NCBI GenBank assembly: GCA_963725175.1
Contig: CAVRXH010000006.1
Span: forward strand, 2,666,001-2,730,000
DNA from: DASUBV01 sp963725175
Lineage (GTDB): Bacteria > Actinomycetota > Actinomycetes > Streptosporangiales > Streptosporangiaceae
Direction: 5' to 3'
DNA: 64,000 nt
The notes under the pieces were generated by a model. That model searched no databases and was not told where the DNA came from. It worked only from the letters and a program-made list of their open reading frames with translations. The translations under genes and the position numbers were made by a program. Positions 52,374 to 62,067 of the stretch are shown here, in pieces; the first letter of the stretch is position 1; every line of letters begins with the position of its first letter.

Positions 52374-53636
52374 GTGCGGTTCGTTTTCAGCCCGCCCGCT
52401 GACGAGGCAGCGGGACTGCTCACCCTGCCCTGGGACCAGCCGCTGGCCGACTGGCAGGACGAGCGGCTGGTGGAGATCCGCCAGCGCGGCATCTCCCGGC
52501 ACGTGGTCAGGTTCGTCGCGGAAAGCGGCGAGCTGTACGCGCTGAAGTCCATCAGCGAGCGGCTCGCCAGGCGGGAGTACCGGCTGCTGCGGGCGCTGGC
52601 GGAGCTGAACGTGCCCGCCGTCGAGGTCTTCGGCATCGTGGTGGACCGCGGCCCGGACGCCGACGCGATCCTGGTCACCCGGTTCCTGGCCTACTCCAGC
52701 ACCTACCGGGCGCTGTTCTCCAGCCGCCGCGGCGGCCAGCCGGCCGACCGGCTGCTCGATGCCCTGGTCGAGCTGCTGGTCCGGCTGCACCTATCCGGTT
52801 TCTTCTGGGGCGACTGCTCGCTGTCCAACGCGCTGTTCCGCTCGGATGCCGGCGCGTTCGTGGCCTACCTGGTGGATGCCGAGACCAGCGAGCAGCACGA
52901 GGCGCTGACCAACGGGCAGCGCTCCTTCGACCTGGACCTGGCCAGCGAGCGGGTCTTCGGCGAGCTGTCCGACCTTCAGGCGGGCGAGCTGCTGCCGCCC
53001 GAGGTCGATCCGCTGGAGATCAGCGAGGAGCTGCGCCGCCGCTACGACCGGCTCTGGGACGAGCTGACCAGGGAGGAGATCCTGCGCCCCGAGGACCAGC
53101 GCTATCGCATCGCCGACCGGCTGCGCCGCCTCAACGAGCTGGGCTTCGACGCCGATGAGGTGGAGCTGGTCAGCACTCCTGAGGGGACCAGCCTGCGGGT
53201 GCGGACGAAGGTCGCGGAGTCGGGCCAGCAGAGCCGCGAGCTGTTCAGGGAGACCGGCATCCACGCGGACGAGAACCAGGCCAGGCGGCTGCGCAATGAC
53301 ATCGCCAGCTTCCGCGGCTACCTGGAGCAGAAGGACGGCCATCCGGTGTCGGAGACGGTCGCCGCGCACCGCTGGCTGGAGGAGGTCTACGACCCGGCGG
53401 TCGCGGCGATCCCCGCCGGACTGCGGGGCCGGCTGTCCCCGCCGGAGATCTTCCACGAGATCCTGGAGCACCGCTGGTACCTGTCCGAGGACGCCTGCCG
53501 GGATGTCGGGACAACGGCGGCGGCCCGGTCCTACTTCGCCAATGTGCTCCCGGCCGTGCCGCAGCCGCTGGCCAGCGTGATCGCCGACGACGACCAGGAC
53601 GATACCGGCTTACCCGGCACCAGGTCGCGGTCCTAG
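52374..53636 (+). CDS. DUF4032 protein with LPS-kinase-like N-terminus
   Basis: A 420-residue actinobacterial DUF4032 protein. The N-terminal part has kinase-like features: YALKSISERLARREYRLL near 50-67 places a VAIK-like lysine and helix C glutamate, and FWGDCSLSNALF near 138-149 stands where the catalytic loop of lipopolysaccharide-kinase-like proteins lies. The C-terminal half is the DUF4032 domain. I chose GTG 52374 (VRFVFSPPADE), with GGAGAGAGGCGG upstream; the longer frame from 52281 overlaps galK and looks non-coding. Biological role is unknown. Confidence 0.78.
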   Translation: MRFVFSPPADEAAGLLTLPWDQPLADWQDERLVEIRQRGISRHVVRFVAESGELYALKSISERLARREYRLLRALAELNVPAVEVFGIVVDRGPDADAILVTRFLAYSSTYRALFSSRRGGQPADRLLDALVELLVRLHLSGFFWGDCSLSNALFRSDAGAFVAYLVDAETSEQHEALTNGQRSFDLDLASERVFGELSDLQAGELLPPEVDPLEISEELRRRYDRLWDELTREEILRPEDQRYRIADRLRRLNELGFDADEVELVSTPEGTSLRVRTKVAESGQQSRELFRETGIHADENQARRLRNDIASFRGYLEQKDGHPVSETVAAHRWLEEVYDPAVAAIPAGLRGRLSPPEIFHEILEHRWYLSEDACRDVGTTAAARSYFANVLPAVPQPLASVIADDDQDDTGLPGTRSRS

Positions 53637-53669
53637 CCCTGCATCGCGGCCCAGCCGGGGTCCGCTGTG

Positions 53670-54455
53670 CTAGCGCGGCCCGACCAGCAGGGTCTGCATG
53701 CTGCGCCCGCATGGCCCCGAGGTATCCGACAGGGTGCTGACCGCCATCCCGGTCCCCGCCGGGCCGATCGTGGTGGCGGCGTCAAGCAGCAGCCACTCCC
53801 CGGCCGGGTCACGGTGCAGCACCACGGTCAGGTCCACGTTGAGGAACAGGCAGTCCGCCGGGTCAAGCACGGCGCTGATGCCGCTGGCCGAGTCGGCGAC
53901 CAGCAGCGCCGCCGACATCGGGGAGCAGGGCTCGCCGGGCAGCAGGCTGGCCAGCGGCCGGACCCAGGCCGCGGCGGGACCTGGCTGCTCCGTCGGGCCG
54001 CCCGCGACGTAGCGCCAGTCCATCGTCGCCACGTAGCCGTCGGTGACCGCGTCGGGGAACCGGATCGGCTTCAGCGCCCGCTGTGCCGGGACCGGCGGTG
54101 GCGGCGGCCCGGCGGGGCTGGCCTCGGTGCCGGTGCCGGTTTCCGCGATCAGCCAGCCGCGGGCATGCAGCACGTCCTGGTCGCCTGCCCGCAGGATCGT
54201 CTCGGCGAGCGCGACCCGCCTGCCGGGCCGGACCACCCGGGTATGCGCGGTCAGCCGGGCCACCGGGACCGGCCGCAGGATGTCCACGCTGACCCTGGCC
54301 AGCCGGAGGCCGGGCGCGGGCGCCGCGGCCTCGATCAGCCGGGCCGCCAGCGCGGAAGGCGGCCCGCCGTGCTGCGCGTCCGCGCTCCACGGCCCGGCGG
54401 TCGCGACGGTGGCCACGAACTCGGCCGGGCCTGCCTGCTCGTAGAAACTCTGCAC
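53670..54455 (-). CDS. Acyl-CoA thioesterase-like protein
   Basis: A double hot-dog protein (TesB/4HBT_3 type) of 261 residues. The first hot-dog has AQHGGPPSALAARLIEAA, the second includes DCLFLNVDLTVVLHRDPAGEWLLLDAATTIG, and it ends with DTSGPCGRSMQTLLVGPR. These enzymes hydrolyse acyl-CoA thioesters. GTG 54455 (VQSFYEQAG) is preferred over longer in-frame starts, which look non-coding. It lies downstream of the copper amine oxidase on the same strand with 74 bases between them, so it may be a distal member of that operon or independent. Confidence 0.75.
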   Translation of the reverse strand: MQSFYEQAGPAEFVATVATAGPWSADAQHGGPPSALAARLIEAAAPAPGLRLARVSVDILRPVPVARLTAHTRVVRPGRRVALAETILRAGDQDVLHARGWLIAETGTGTEASPAGPPPPPVPAQRALKPIRFPDAVTDGYVATMDWRYVAGGPTEQPGPAAAWVRPLASLLPGEPCSPMSAALLVADSASGISAVLDPADCLFLNVDLTVVLHRDPAGEWLLLDAATTIGPAGTGMAVSTLSDTSGPCGRSMQTLLVGPR

Positions 54456-54529
54456 GGCAGGCGACGCTACCGCACGGCAGCCGCCGCCGGAACGGGCCGC
54501 CGGCCGGGCGTGAGCCCGGATACCATGCG

Positions 54530-56485
54530 TCAGCCCGGCTGGCAGTGCCCGGCCGGCGGCGGCACGTCGAGCGTCGGGTTGCGGTCGAAGAACCCGCTGG
54601 GCTTGAGCACGAACCCGCACCGCGCCACCGGCATGACCGGCCAGTCCTCCGGGCGCGGGAAGTGCGCGGGGCCGAAGGTGTGCCAGACCACGATGTCCTG
54701 GCCGTCGATGTCCCGGTCGCCGGCGATGAACTGCGGCAGCCCGCCGCCGCCTGGGTGCTGGTTGACCATGTCCCCGGCCGGGTAGCGCTGCTCCGGCTGG
54801 TACCTGGTCACCCACAGGTGCGCGGTGGCGAACCCCGCCCTGGCATGCAGCGACGAGCCTGGCGCGGCGAGCAGCACCGGCGCGGCCTCCGGGTAGAGCA
54901 TGTAGCCGACCGGCTTGCCGTACCTGTTGAGCTGGCCGGGGTTGATCACCCGCCAGGTCCGGCCGCGGCTGGAGTCGCAGCGCCTGGTGGCCTCGGACTC
55001 GGTGCGCAGCCGGGTGACGGACTGGACGATGGCGTTGCCGTGCGGGTTGTCCGGGCCGGCCGGCAGCCCGGCCACGTCAAGCTCCTCCACCGCGTTGGCC
55101 AGCCCGTCAACGGCCATGTCCAGCCGGGCGCTGAACAGGTGCTGGTGTACCGGGGCACCGAGACCGGGGGCCACCTGCGCGGAGTACGGGTTGGCGCCGT
55201 CGTGCGCGGCGGTGAACAGCACCCCGGTCATCTTCATCTCGAACTCGATGGTGCCGTCCAGGTAGAAGTACCAGTAGAAGCCGTAGTCGTAGTTGCCGAC
55301 CGTGGTGAAGAAGGACACCACCAGGCGGCGCTGGCGGCGGGACTGGGACGAGCCGTTGAAGATATCGGTGTGCTTCCAGAGGATGCCGGAGTCTTCCTCG
55401 TGGACGCAGATCGCGTTGGTGATCACCCGCGGCTCGCCGGCGTCGTCGGCGACCGTGGCGTCCAGGTAGCTGATCTCGCCGAGGCAGTCACAGCCCAGCT
55501 CCAGCGAGTTGGCCCACTTGCCGACCAGGTACTCGCCCGAGTCGAAGTAGGTCTGCCAGTACCGGAACTTCGGATCGCCGTAGGGCACCACCATCTCCGG
55601 AACTGACGCCCGGTACAGCACCGGACGGGTGCGGCCGTGGTCGTCGATGCTGACCTCGTGCAGGGTCAGCCCCTCGCGGGCGTCGAAGCCGATCCGCATG
55701 GACCAGCCCTGCCAGCGCAGCAGGTGCCCGTCCAGGGTGAAGCTCGGCCCTTCTGGCTGGGTGACCTCGATCGGCCGCAGCGTGTCCCGGTACGGGCCGC
55801 GCACGGCCGGGTCCAGGTAGTTTCCCGACTCGGCGGGCACCGGCGCGACGAACTCGTCGACGATACGGAAGACCTTGCGCTGCGTCAGGTCCACGTAGGC
55901 GGCGATGCCGTCCACGGGGTGAGCCCAGGCCAGGTCCTCCTCGCGGGCCTGGACGAAGGCCAGCACCCGGACCATCCGGCGGCCTTCTTCCTCTGGCACG
56001 CCGAACGACCCGGCGGTCAGCGGGCAGGCGCGGATCTTCGTCACGTCGGTGAGGCCGCGTCTGGCCATCGCGGCCTGCCAGCCGGGATCGGCTCGGACGA
56101 CCTCCTCGGCCACCGCGAAGTCGTTGTCGATGATCGGAAGCTGGCCGTCGGCACGCGGGTCAAGGACGGTGCGGCTGACGACCTGGCCGGCGGTCAGCGA
56201 CAGCACCACATCGGCGGACTCGCCGGTGGCGATGTCGATGAGGAAGGCACGCAGCCGCCGGTCCGGCTGGCCGGCGGCGCAGGCGGGCGCGGCCAGCACC
56301 TCGTCCTTGGCCGGCTCCTCAAGACCGTAGTAGGCGAACCTGACCGGCTCGGCGAGCAGCCCGGCCGCGGCCAGGATGCGGCGGCCGGCCAGGTACTCGG
56401 CCGCGGTAACAGGGTCGAGCGGGTGCGCGGGGTGCGCCGGGAGCTCGCCTGGCGGGTCCGCCGGGCGGGTGGCTGTGTCCGTCAT
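54530..56485 (-). CDS. Copper-containing primary-amine oxidase
   Basis: Copper amine oxidase of 651 residues that deaminates primary amines (for example tyramine, phenethylamine or histamine) to aldehydes, hydrogen peroxide and ammonia. The cofactor tyrosine, converted to topaquinone, is Y399 in TVGNYDYGFYW. Copper-binding histidines are visible as HQHLF near 447-451, with a third near the C-terminus. GAGGGAG stands before ATG 56485. It is downstream of an amino-acid/amine permease and an aldehyde dehydrogenase, together forming a pathway from amine uptake to carboxylic acid. Substrate preference cannot be read here. Confidence 0.92.
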   Translation of the reverse strand: MTDTATRPADPPGELPAHPAHPLDPVTAAEYLAGRRILAAAGLLAEPVRFAYYGLEEPAKDEVLAAPACAAGQPDRRLRAFLIDIATGESADVVLSLTAGQVVSRTVLDPRADGQLPIIDNDFAVAEEVVRADPGWQAAMARRGLTDVTKIRACPLTAGSFGVPEEEGRRMVRVLAFVQAREEDLAWAHPVDGIAAYVDLTQRKVFRIVDEFVAPVPAESGNYLDPAVRGPYRDTLRPIEVTQPEGPSFTLDGHLLRWQGWSMRIGFDAREGLTLHEVSIDDHGRTRPVLYRASVPEMVVPYGDPKFRYWQTYFDSGEYLVGKWANSLELGCDCLGEISYLDATVADDAGEPRVITNAICVHEEDSGILWKHTDIFNGSSQSRRQRRLVVSFFTTVGNYDYGFYWYFYLDGTIEFEMKMTGVLFTAAHDGANPYSAQVAPGLGAPVHQHLFSARLDMAVDGLANAVEELDVAGLPAGPDNPHGNAIVQSVTRLRTESEATRRCDSSRGRTWRVINPGQLNRYGKPVGYMLYPEAAPVLLAAPGSSLHARAGFATAHLWVTRYQPEQRYPAGDMVNQHPGGGGLPQFIAGDRDIDGQDIVVWHTFGPAHFPRPEDWPVMPVARCGFVLKPSGFFDRNPTLDVPPPAGHCQPG

Positions 56486-56556
56486 GTCAGAACTCCCTCG
56501 TCTGGAGAACGGATTGCTCCCGGCGCACCTCCGCGCCAGAGCTGGCCTAGCCTGGG

Positions 56557-58020
56557 CTACTCATCGGCCACGATCGAGCCGGCCCGCTCGCCCAGCGACG
56601 GGTCACGCCGGTTCAGGACGAAGGCGTAGACCGCCGCGATCACCACGATGACCAGCGCCGCGTACGGGAACCAGTCGTAGGGCGCGGACTGCCCCGGCTT
56701 GCACAGGTAGTACACGGGAACCGCGATCGCGATCATGCCGAGGACCGGCAGCACCAGGTGCTTGACGATGCTGAATTCCGACGGCCGGTACTTGCGGTAG
56801 TAGAACGGCAGCGCCAGGTTCGACAGGAAGTACACGACCAGCACCAGGATGGTGCCCATCGTGGAGGACTCGACGAAGAAGTTGATCGGGTCCATGCTGC
56901 CGGAGTGGCCGCCGATCAGGTGGCCGAGCGCCCATACCGCGATGATCAGCCCCGCGATGGCGACGAACACGTAGATGGCGTTCATCGGGGTCCGCCTGCT
57001 GGCGTGCACCTTGCCGATCCAGGACGGCAGCAGGCCCTCGCGGCCGGCGTTGAAGATCAGCCGGGCCTGCGAGTTCGCGGCCGAGATGAGGACGCCGAGG
57101 GTCGAGGTCATGCCCGCGATGTAGCCGCAGACCGCGAGGAACCCGGTGATGCTGTGCGCGACCGTCAGGAACGGGATGGCCGCGCCGCTGATCTTGCCGG
57201 CGTTGTAGCCGAAGCCGCTGATGGTGGAGTACGAGAACAGGACGTAGCTGACCACCATCAGGGCCACGGACAGGAAGACCGCCCGCGGCACGTTGCGCCG
57301 GGGCGCGTTGGTCTCCTCGGCGAGCGCGGCCGAGTTCTCCCAGCCGATGAACAGGTAGATCGCCAGCGGGAAGCCCGCGGCCAGGCCGCTGAAGCCGCCG
57401 GTGATGTGGCTCGGCTCGAACGGGACGAAGCTCAGGTGCCCGCCGTTCTTGATCAGCGAGGCGATGGACACCACGATCAGCACCAGCATCTCGAAGCCGA
57501 AGAACAGGCCCGCCAGCTTGGTGGAGACGCCCACGCCGCGCACCATCATGCCCACCGCGCCCGCGGTCAGGATCACCGAGAGAATCCCCCACGGGATGTT
57601 CCAGTGGAAGTAGTAATTCAGGGTGATGGACAGGAACCCGCCGCAGATCGCCAGCACCGACGAGATCGCGATGATGTAACCCGCCCCGCACAGCAGCGCC
57701 GTGCCGACCGCGCTGGTGCCGCCGAAGGTCTTCCCGACGAACGAGATGAACCCGCCGGTCGACGGCTGCACGCGGGAGAACTGGGCGAGCGTGTTCCCGA
57801 GCAGGGCGATGGCGATGCCGGCCACGATGATCGTGAGCGGGGCCGCGACCCCGGCGGTAAACACCAGGAACCCGATGCCGAAGTAGAAGCTGTAGGCCGG
57901 GCCGATGTTCGCCATCGTGGACGCCGAGATGTCCACCAGCCCGAGCGCACCGCGATGCAGTCGTTCCGGCGCCTCTGGCGCCTTAGTTTCAGAGAACGGA
58001 ACGGAAGCCGCTTCGCTCAT
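56557..58020 (-). CDS. APC-superfamily amino acid/amine permease
   Basis: Transporter of 487 residues with about twelve membrane helices. The first helix has ANIGPAYSFYFGIGFLVFTAG, and GFPLAIYLFIGWENSAALAEET near 210-231 is the conserved APC segment around helix 6. The N-terminus is a short cytoplasmic tail. GAGGGAG precedes ATG 58020. It lies 111 bases after the aldehyde dehydrogenase and 71 bases before the amine oxidase, so it most probably imports the amine used by that oxidase. Confidence 0.85.
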   Translation of the reverse strand: MSEAASVPFSETKAPEAPERLHRGALGLVDISASTMANIGPAYSFYFGIGFLVFTAGVAAPLTIIVAGIAIALLGNTLAQFSRVQPSTGGFISFVGKTFGGTSAVGTALLCGAGYIIAISSVLAICGGFLSITLNYYFHWNIPWGILSVILTAGAVGMMVRGVGVSTKLAGLFFGFEMLVLIVVSIASLIKNGGHLSFVPFEPSHITGGFSGLAAGFPLAIYLFIGWENSAALAEETNAPRRNVPRAVFLSVALMVVSYVLFSYSTISGFGYNAGKISGAAIPFLTVAHSITGFLAVCGYIAGMTSTLGVLISAANSQARLIFNAGREGLLPSWIGKVHASRRTPMNAIYVFVAIAGLIIAVWALGHLIGGHSGSMDPINFFVESSTMGTILVLVVYFLSNLALPFYYRKYRPSEFSIVKHLVLPVLGMIAIAVPVYYLCKPGQSAPYDWFPYAALVIVVIAAVYAFVLNRRDPSLGERAGSIVADE

Positions 58021-58131
58021 AGTTACTCCCTCAAGTCTGCCGTCAGCCAGAAGACGGCCTGTTAGCTATGTGGCTGCCCTGAATTGTGTTGCATTGCGCG
58101 CCCTGGGCGGAAGAGTCCGGCCACCAGAAGA

Positions 58132-59595
58132 TCAGTACGGATAATGCGCGGGCCCAGGATTGACGGTCAGCCAGCGGAGCTGCGTGAACTCCTCGATGTT
58201 GGAGTCGCCCCCTGACCGCCCGCCCAGACCGGAGGCGCCGGTGCCGCCGAACGGGGCAAGCGCCTCATCCTGCGGGGTGGCGTCGTTGACGTGCACCATG
58301 CCCGCGCGCAGCCGCCTGGCCAGCACCGCCCCCCGGTACGGGTCGCCGGACAGCACCGAGCTGACCAGGCCGTACTCGGTGTCGTTGGCGACCTCCACGG
58401 CCTCGTCGTCGGTCTCCACGACCAGCACGGGGGCGATGGGGGCGAAGATCTCCTGCGTCCACAGCCGGGACTGGCGGGGCACGTCCGTCACCACCGTCGG
58501 CCGGAAGAACGGCCCGTCGGTCCCGCCGCCGGCCACGATCGTGGCACCCGCAGCGACCGCCTCGTCCAGCATCGCCTTCGCCCGGCTGAGCTGCCGGTCG
58601 CTGATCATCGGGCCCAGGCCGACGTCCTGCGTCACGGTGTTGCCCACGGTGATCGCCTCGGCCCTGGCTGCCAGGCCGGCCACGTAGGCGCCGGCGATGC
58701 CGCGCTGCACGATGTGCCGCCCGGCGGTGATGCAGGTCTGGCCCTGGTAGTGGAACGCGGACCAGGCGCCGATCATGGTCGCCTGGTCCGGGTCCGCGTC
58801 GTCCAGCACGACTAGCGCGTTGTTGCCGCCGAGTTCCAGCGAGACCTTCTTGAGCAGGCCGCCGGCCACCGAGGCGATCTGCCGCCCCACGGCGGTGGAG
58901 CCGGTGAAGTGGATCATCGCGACGTCCGGGTGCGTCACCAGCCGCTCGCCGACCGCGACGTCCCCCGGCAGCACCTGGAACAGTCCGGCCGGCGCGCCCG
59001 CCGCCGCGAACAGCTCGGCGATGGCCAGGCCGCCGCACAGCGGCGTCTCCGGGGACGGCTTCAGCAGCACCGCGTTGCCAAGCGCCAGCGCGGGCGCGAT
59101 CACGCGCATGCCCAGCACCAGCGGGAAGTTCCACGGCGTGATGACGCCGACCAGGCCAAGCGGCAGCCGTTCGGCGAGCGAGAACCGGCCGGGGTGCGAC
59201 GTCGGCAGCACCTCACCGGTCGACCGGGAGGCCAGCGCGGCCGCCTCGGTCAGCTCGCTGGCCGCCGCGCCGATCTCGTAGTCGGCCTTGCCCCCGATAC
59301 AGCCCGTCTCCCGCATGATCAGCTCGCGCAGCGGCTTGGCCCGGTCGGCGAGCGCGGCGGCGACGCCGCGCAGCAGCGCCGCCCGCTCGTTATAGGTACG
59401 CGCGGCCCAGTCGGGCTGCGCCTCGCGCGCCGCGGCCATCGCGGCATCCACGTCGGCCGGGCCGGCCAGCCCGGCGGTCGCGAAGATCTCCCCGGTCGCC
59501 TTGTCTCGCACGCCCAGCGTGCCGCAGCCCGCCGGGCGGCTGAACGCCCCGCCCGCGAACACGGACTCATGCCACGCCTGATGGTCCGATCCCAT
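58132..59595 (-). CDS. Aldehyde dehydrogenase (benzaldehyde-type)
   Basis: NAD(P)-dependent aldehyde dehydrogenase of 487 residues. It has VITPWNFPLVLGMRV near 145-159, the Glu in LELGGNNALVV near 250-260 and the catalytic Cys in GQTCITAGRH near 285-294. The first sixty residues resemble the benzaldehyde dehydrogenase group. ATG 59595 (MGSDHQAWHE) is preceded by GAGGGAG at good spacing; the frame extends to 59637. As the first gene of the amine operon it would oxidise the aldehyde released by the amine oxidase. A LacI-type operator sits about 37 bases upstream. Confidence 0.9.
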   Translation of the reverse strand: MGSDHQAWHESVFAGGAFSRPAGCGTLGVRDKATGEIFATAGLAGPADVDAAMAAAREAQPDWAARTYNERAALLRGVAAALADRAKPLRELIMRETGCIGGKADYEIGAAASELTEAAALASRSTGEVLPTSHPGRFSLAERLPLGLVGVITPWNFPLVLGMRVIAPALALGNAVLLKPSPETPLCGGLAIAELFAAAGAPAGLFQVLPGDVAVGERLVTHPDVAMIHFTGSTAVGRQIASVAGGLLKKVSLELGGNNALVVLDDADPDQATMIGAWSAFHYQGQTCITAGRHIVQRGIAGAYVAGLAARAEAITVGNTVTQDVGLGPMISDRQLSRAKAMLDEAVAAGATIVAGGGTDGPFFRPTVVTDVPRQSRLWTQEIFAPIAPVLVVETDDEAVEVANDTEYGLVSSVLSGDPYRGAVLARRLRAGMVHVNDATPQDEALAPFGGTGASGLGGRSGGDSNIEEFTQLRWLTVNPGPAHYPY

Positions 59596-59632
59596 GGCAC
59601 TCCCTCGCCGGGTGGGCGCCTCTGCCACGCTT

Positions 59633-59646
59633 GGCAAGCGCTTTCC
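59633..59646. promoter_or_regulatory. LacI-type operator upstream of the amine operon
   Basis: GGCAAGCGCTTTCC is a near-perfect palindrome of the AAGCGCTT class bound by LacI-family proteins. It matches the site at 60829-60842 in 12 of 14 positions and lies upstream of the aldehyde dehydrogenase start. Confidence 0.65.
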
Positions 59647-59712
59647 GATTGGCGGAAACGTACCCCGGCCGGACTGACCGGCGCAAGAGGGCAGGAATCA
59701 GCCGGCCACGTC

Positions 59713-60771
59713 TTAACCTGGCAGCACGGCGGGCGGCCGGGGCAGGGTGCTGTCGCGCAGGATGACCTCGCCGGGTACCGGGACGGTACGCGGCTGGTCG
59801 TGGGCCGGATCGGCGAGCACCAGGTTGGCCGCCATCTCGCCCATCCGCCTGAGCGGCAGTGCGACGGTCGTCAGCGGCGGGTAGACATCGCGCAGCGTCA
59901 GGATGTCGTCGAAGCCGGCCACCGCCATCCGGGCCGGCACGCTGACGCCCTCGGCGCGCAGCCGGGCCAGCGCGCCCACCGCCATCACGTCGTTCACGGC
60001 GAACACGCAGTCCGGCCGGGCGCCGCCGGCCAGCAGGCCGCTCATCGCCTCGTACCCGCCGTCCCTGGTGAACTCCCCGTGCACGACCAGGCGCGGGTCC
60101 AGCTCGACCGACCAGGCACGCAGGCCGGCCATGAACCCGGCCACCCGGTCCCGCGCGGTGAGCAGGCCCCGCGGCCCGGCGAGCACCGCGAAGCGGCGGT
60201 GCCCGAGCGCCACCAGCGAGCGGCCGAGCGCCTCCGCGCCCGCCGCGTTCGCCGGCACGATGGTGTCCACGCCGAGCAGGTCCTGGCCGACGCAGACGGC
60301 CCGCCCGCCTGACCCGGTGAACGCGCCGATCTCGGCGGCCAGCGCGGCCCGCGACCGCTCGTCGTCGAACCGGCTGCCGACCAGCACCACCGCCCTGGCG
60401 CGCTGCGCGCGCATCAGCGAGACGTACGCGCGCTCGCCGGCCTCGCCCGAGGTGCTGGCGATGCAGACCAGCAGCCCGCGCTCGTCCGCGACCTCCACGA
60501 AGCCGGACACGATCGAGGAGAAGTACGGGTCGGCGATGTCGCGGACCACGATGCCCACGGTGCTGCTGCGGCCGGTGGCCACCGCCCTGGCCTGGAGGTT
60601 GGCCAGGTAGCCGAGCTCGACGACGGCCTGGCTGACCCGGCTGGCCATGTCCGGCCTGACCCGGCGCGCGCTGCCCTCGCTGAGTACACGGGACGCGGTG
60701 GTCAGCGAGACCCCGGCCCGGTCGGCGACGTCCTGGAGCGTCGCTCGCGGTCCCGCGTGCTGATTCGCCAC
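59713..60771 (-). CDS. LacI-family transcriptional regulator
   Basis: Regulator of 352 residues. The N-terminal helix-turn-helix reads ATLQDVADRAGVSLTTASRV followed by the hinge region near 50-65, and the rest is a periplasmic-binding-like effector domain (VGIVVRDIADPYFSS onward). It is on the minus strand between the amine operon and the divergent sugar operon. Its own start is about 95 bases from that of the Gfo/Idh/MocA gene. Operators of LacI type are found on both sides of it. The ligand is probably a sugar, polyol or amine from one of the two operons. Confidence 0.88.
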   Translation of the reverse strand: MANQHAGPRATLQDVADRAGVSLTTASRVLSEGSARRVRPDMASRVSQAVVELGYLANLQARAVATGRSSTVGIVVRDIADPYFSSIVSGFVEVADERGLLVCIASTSGEAGERAYVSLMRAQRARAVVLVGSRFDDERSRAALAAEIGAFTGSGGRAVCVGQDLLGVDTIVPANAAGAEALGRSLVALGHRRFAVLAGPRGLLTARDRVAGFMAGLRAWSVELDPRLVVHGEFTRDGGYEAMSGLLAGGARPDCVFAVNDVMAVGALARLRAEGVSVPARMAVAGFDDILTLRDVYPPLTTVALPLRRMGEMAANLVLADPAHDQPRTVPVPGEVILRDSTLPRPPAVLPG

Positions 60772-60828
60772 TGCGCCCCCGGCGGTTGACCCGGCTTTCC
60801 GGCACAGCCTAATCTCAGTTCCGATTCT

Positions 60829-60842
60829 GGAAAGTGCTTTCC
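60829..60842. promoter_or_regulatory. LacI-type operator upstream of the sugar operon
   Basis: GGAAAGTGCTTTCC is a palindrome with perfect 6-base arms around TG. It lies 24 bases before the ATG of the Gfo/Idh/MocA gene and between it and the divergent lacI-type gene. Confidence 0.7.
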
Positions 60843-60866
60843 CGTCACGGCACGGAGGGTACGGCT

Positions 60867-62018
60867 ATGTCGCGCAAGGTGGTCCGCATCGCGCTGAACG
60901 GCGTCACCGGCCGGATGGGCTACCGGCAGCACCTGGTCCGGTCGCTGCTGGCGATCAGGGAGCAGGGCGGGGTGACGCTGGACGACGGGACGCTGGCCTG
61001 GCCGGAGCCGGTGCTGGTGGGGCGCAGCGAGCAGCGGCTGCGGGCCATCGCGGAGCGGCACGGGCTTGAGCGGTGGTCGGTCAGCCTGGACGAGGTGCTG
61101 AGCGACCCGTCGGTCGAGGTGTACTTCGACGCCCAGGTCACCGGCGCCCGCGAGCCCGCGCTGGCCAGGGCCATCGAGGCCGGCAAGCACGTCTACACGG
61201 AGAAGCCGGTGGCGGGCTCGCTGGACGGCGCGATCACGCTGGCCCGCGCCGCGCGCCAGGCCGGGATCACCCACGGTGTGGTGCAGGACAAGCTGTTCCT
61301 GCCCGGCATCATCAAGCTGCGGCGGCTGATCAGGGAGGGCTTCTTCGGCCGGGTGCTCTCGGTACGGCTGGAGTTCGGCTACTGGGTCTTCGAGGGCGAC
61401 ACCCAGCCCGCGCAGCGGCCGTCGTGGAACTACCGCATCGAGGACGGCGGCGGCATCGTGCGGGACATGTTCCCGCACTGGCAGTACCTGCTGGCGGACC
61501 TGTTCGGGCCGGTCACGGCGGTGTACGCGCGGCACGCCACGCACCTGGCCCGGCGCTTCGACGAGTCAGGCGCCGCCTACGACGCGACCGCTGACGACGC
61601 CGCCTACGCGGTGCTGGAGCTCGCCGGCGGGGCGCTGGCGTCGGTGAACTCGTCCTGGGCGGTCCGGGTCAATCGGCGGGAGCTGCTGGAGGTGCACGTG
61701 GACGGCACGCATGGCAGCGCGGTGGCCGGCCTGCGCGGCTGCGCGGTGCAGCACCGGTCCTGCACGCCGATGCCGGTGTGGAACCCGGACCTGCCCGACC
61801 CCAACGACTACCTGGCGCAGTGGACCGACGTGCCAGGCAACCAGGAGTTCGACAACGGGTTCAAGGCCCAGTGGGAGCTGTTCCTGCGGGCCGCCGTCGC
61901 GGGCCGGCCGTTCCCCTGGGACCTGGCCGAGGGCGCGAAGGGCGTCCAGCTCGCGGAGCTGGCGCTGGCCTCCAGCGCGGAGGGCCGCCGGGTCGAGGTG
62001 CCGGAGCTGGTCATATGA
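60867..62018 (+). CDS. Gfo/Idh/MocA-family oxidoreductase
   Basis: NAD(P)-dependent sugar or inositol dehydrogenase of 383 residues. The Rossmann domain shows IALNGVTGRMGYRQHLVRSL near 7-26 and HVYTEKPVAGSLDGAI near 108-123 (EKP motif). The C-terminal GFO/IDH/MocA domain follows. I chose ATG 60867 with CGGAGGG upstream. It is the first gene of a plus-strand operon with a DUF993 aldolase-like protein and a sugar isomerase-like protein, together suggesting catabolism of an uncommon sugar, polyol or sugar acid. Confidence 0.87.
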   Translation: MSRKVVRIALNGVTGRMGYRQHLVRSLLAIREQGGVTLDDGTLAWPEPVLVGRSEQRLRAIAERHGLERWSVSLDEVLSDPSVEVYFDAQVTGAREPALARAIEAGKHVYTEKPVAGSLDGAITLARAARQAGITHGVVQDKLFLPGIIKLRRLIREGFFGRVLSVRLEFGYWVFEGDTQPAQRPSWNYRIEDGGGIVRDMFPHWQYLLADLFGPVTAVYARHATHLARRFDESGAAYDATADDAAYAVLELAGGALASVNSSWAVRVNRRELLEVHVDGTHGSAVAGLRGCAVQHRSCTPMPVWNPDLPDPNDYLAQWTDVPGNQEFDNGFKAQWELFLRAAVAGRPFPWDLAEGAKGVQLAELALASSAEGRRVEVPELVI

Positions 62019-62067
62019 GCGGGATCCGAGCGAGCTTGCCGGGCCATGCAAGCCGGGGCGGACCGCG

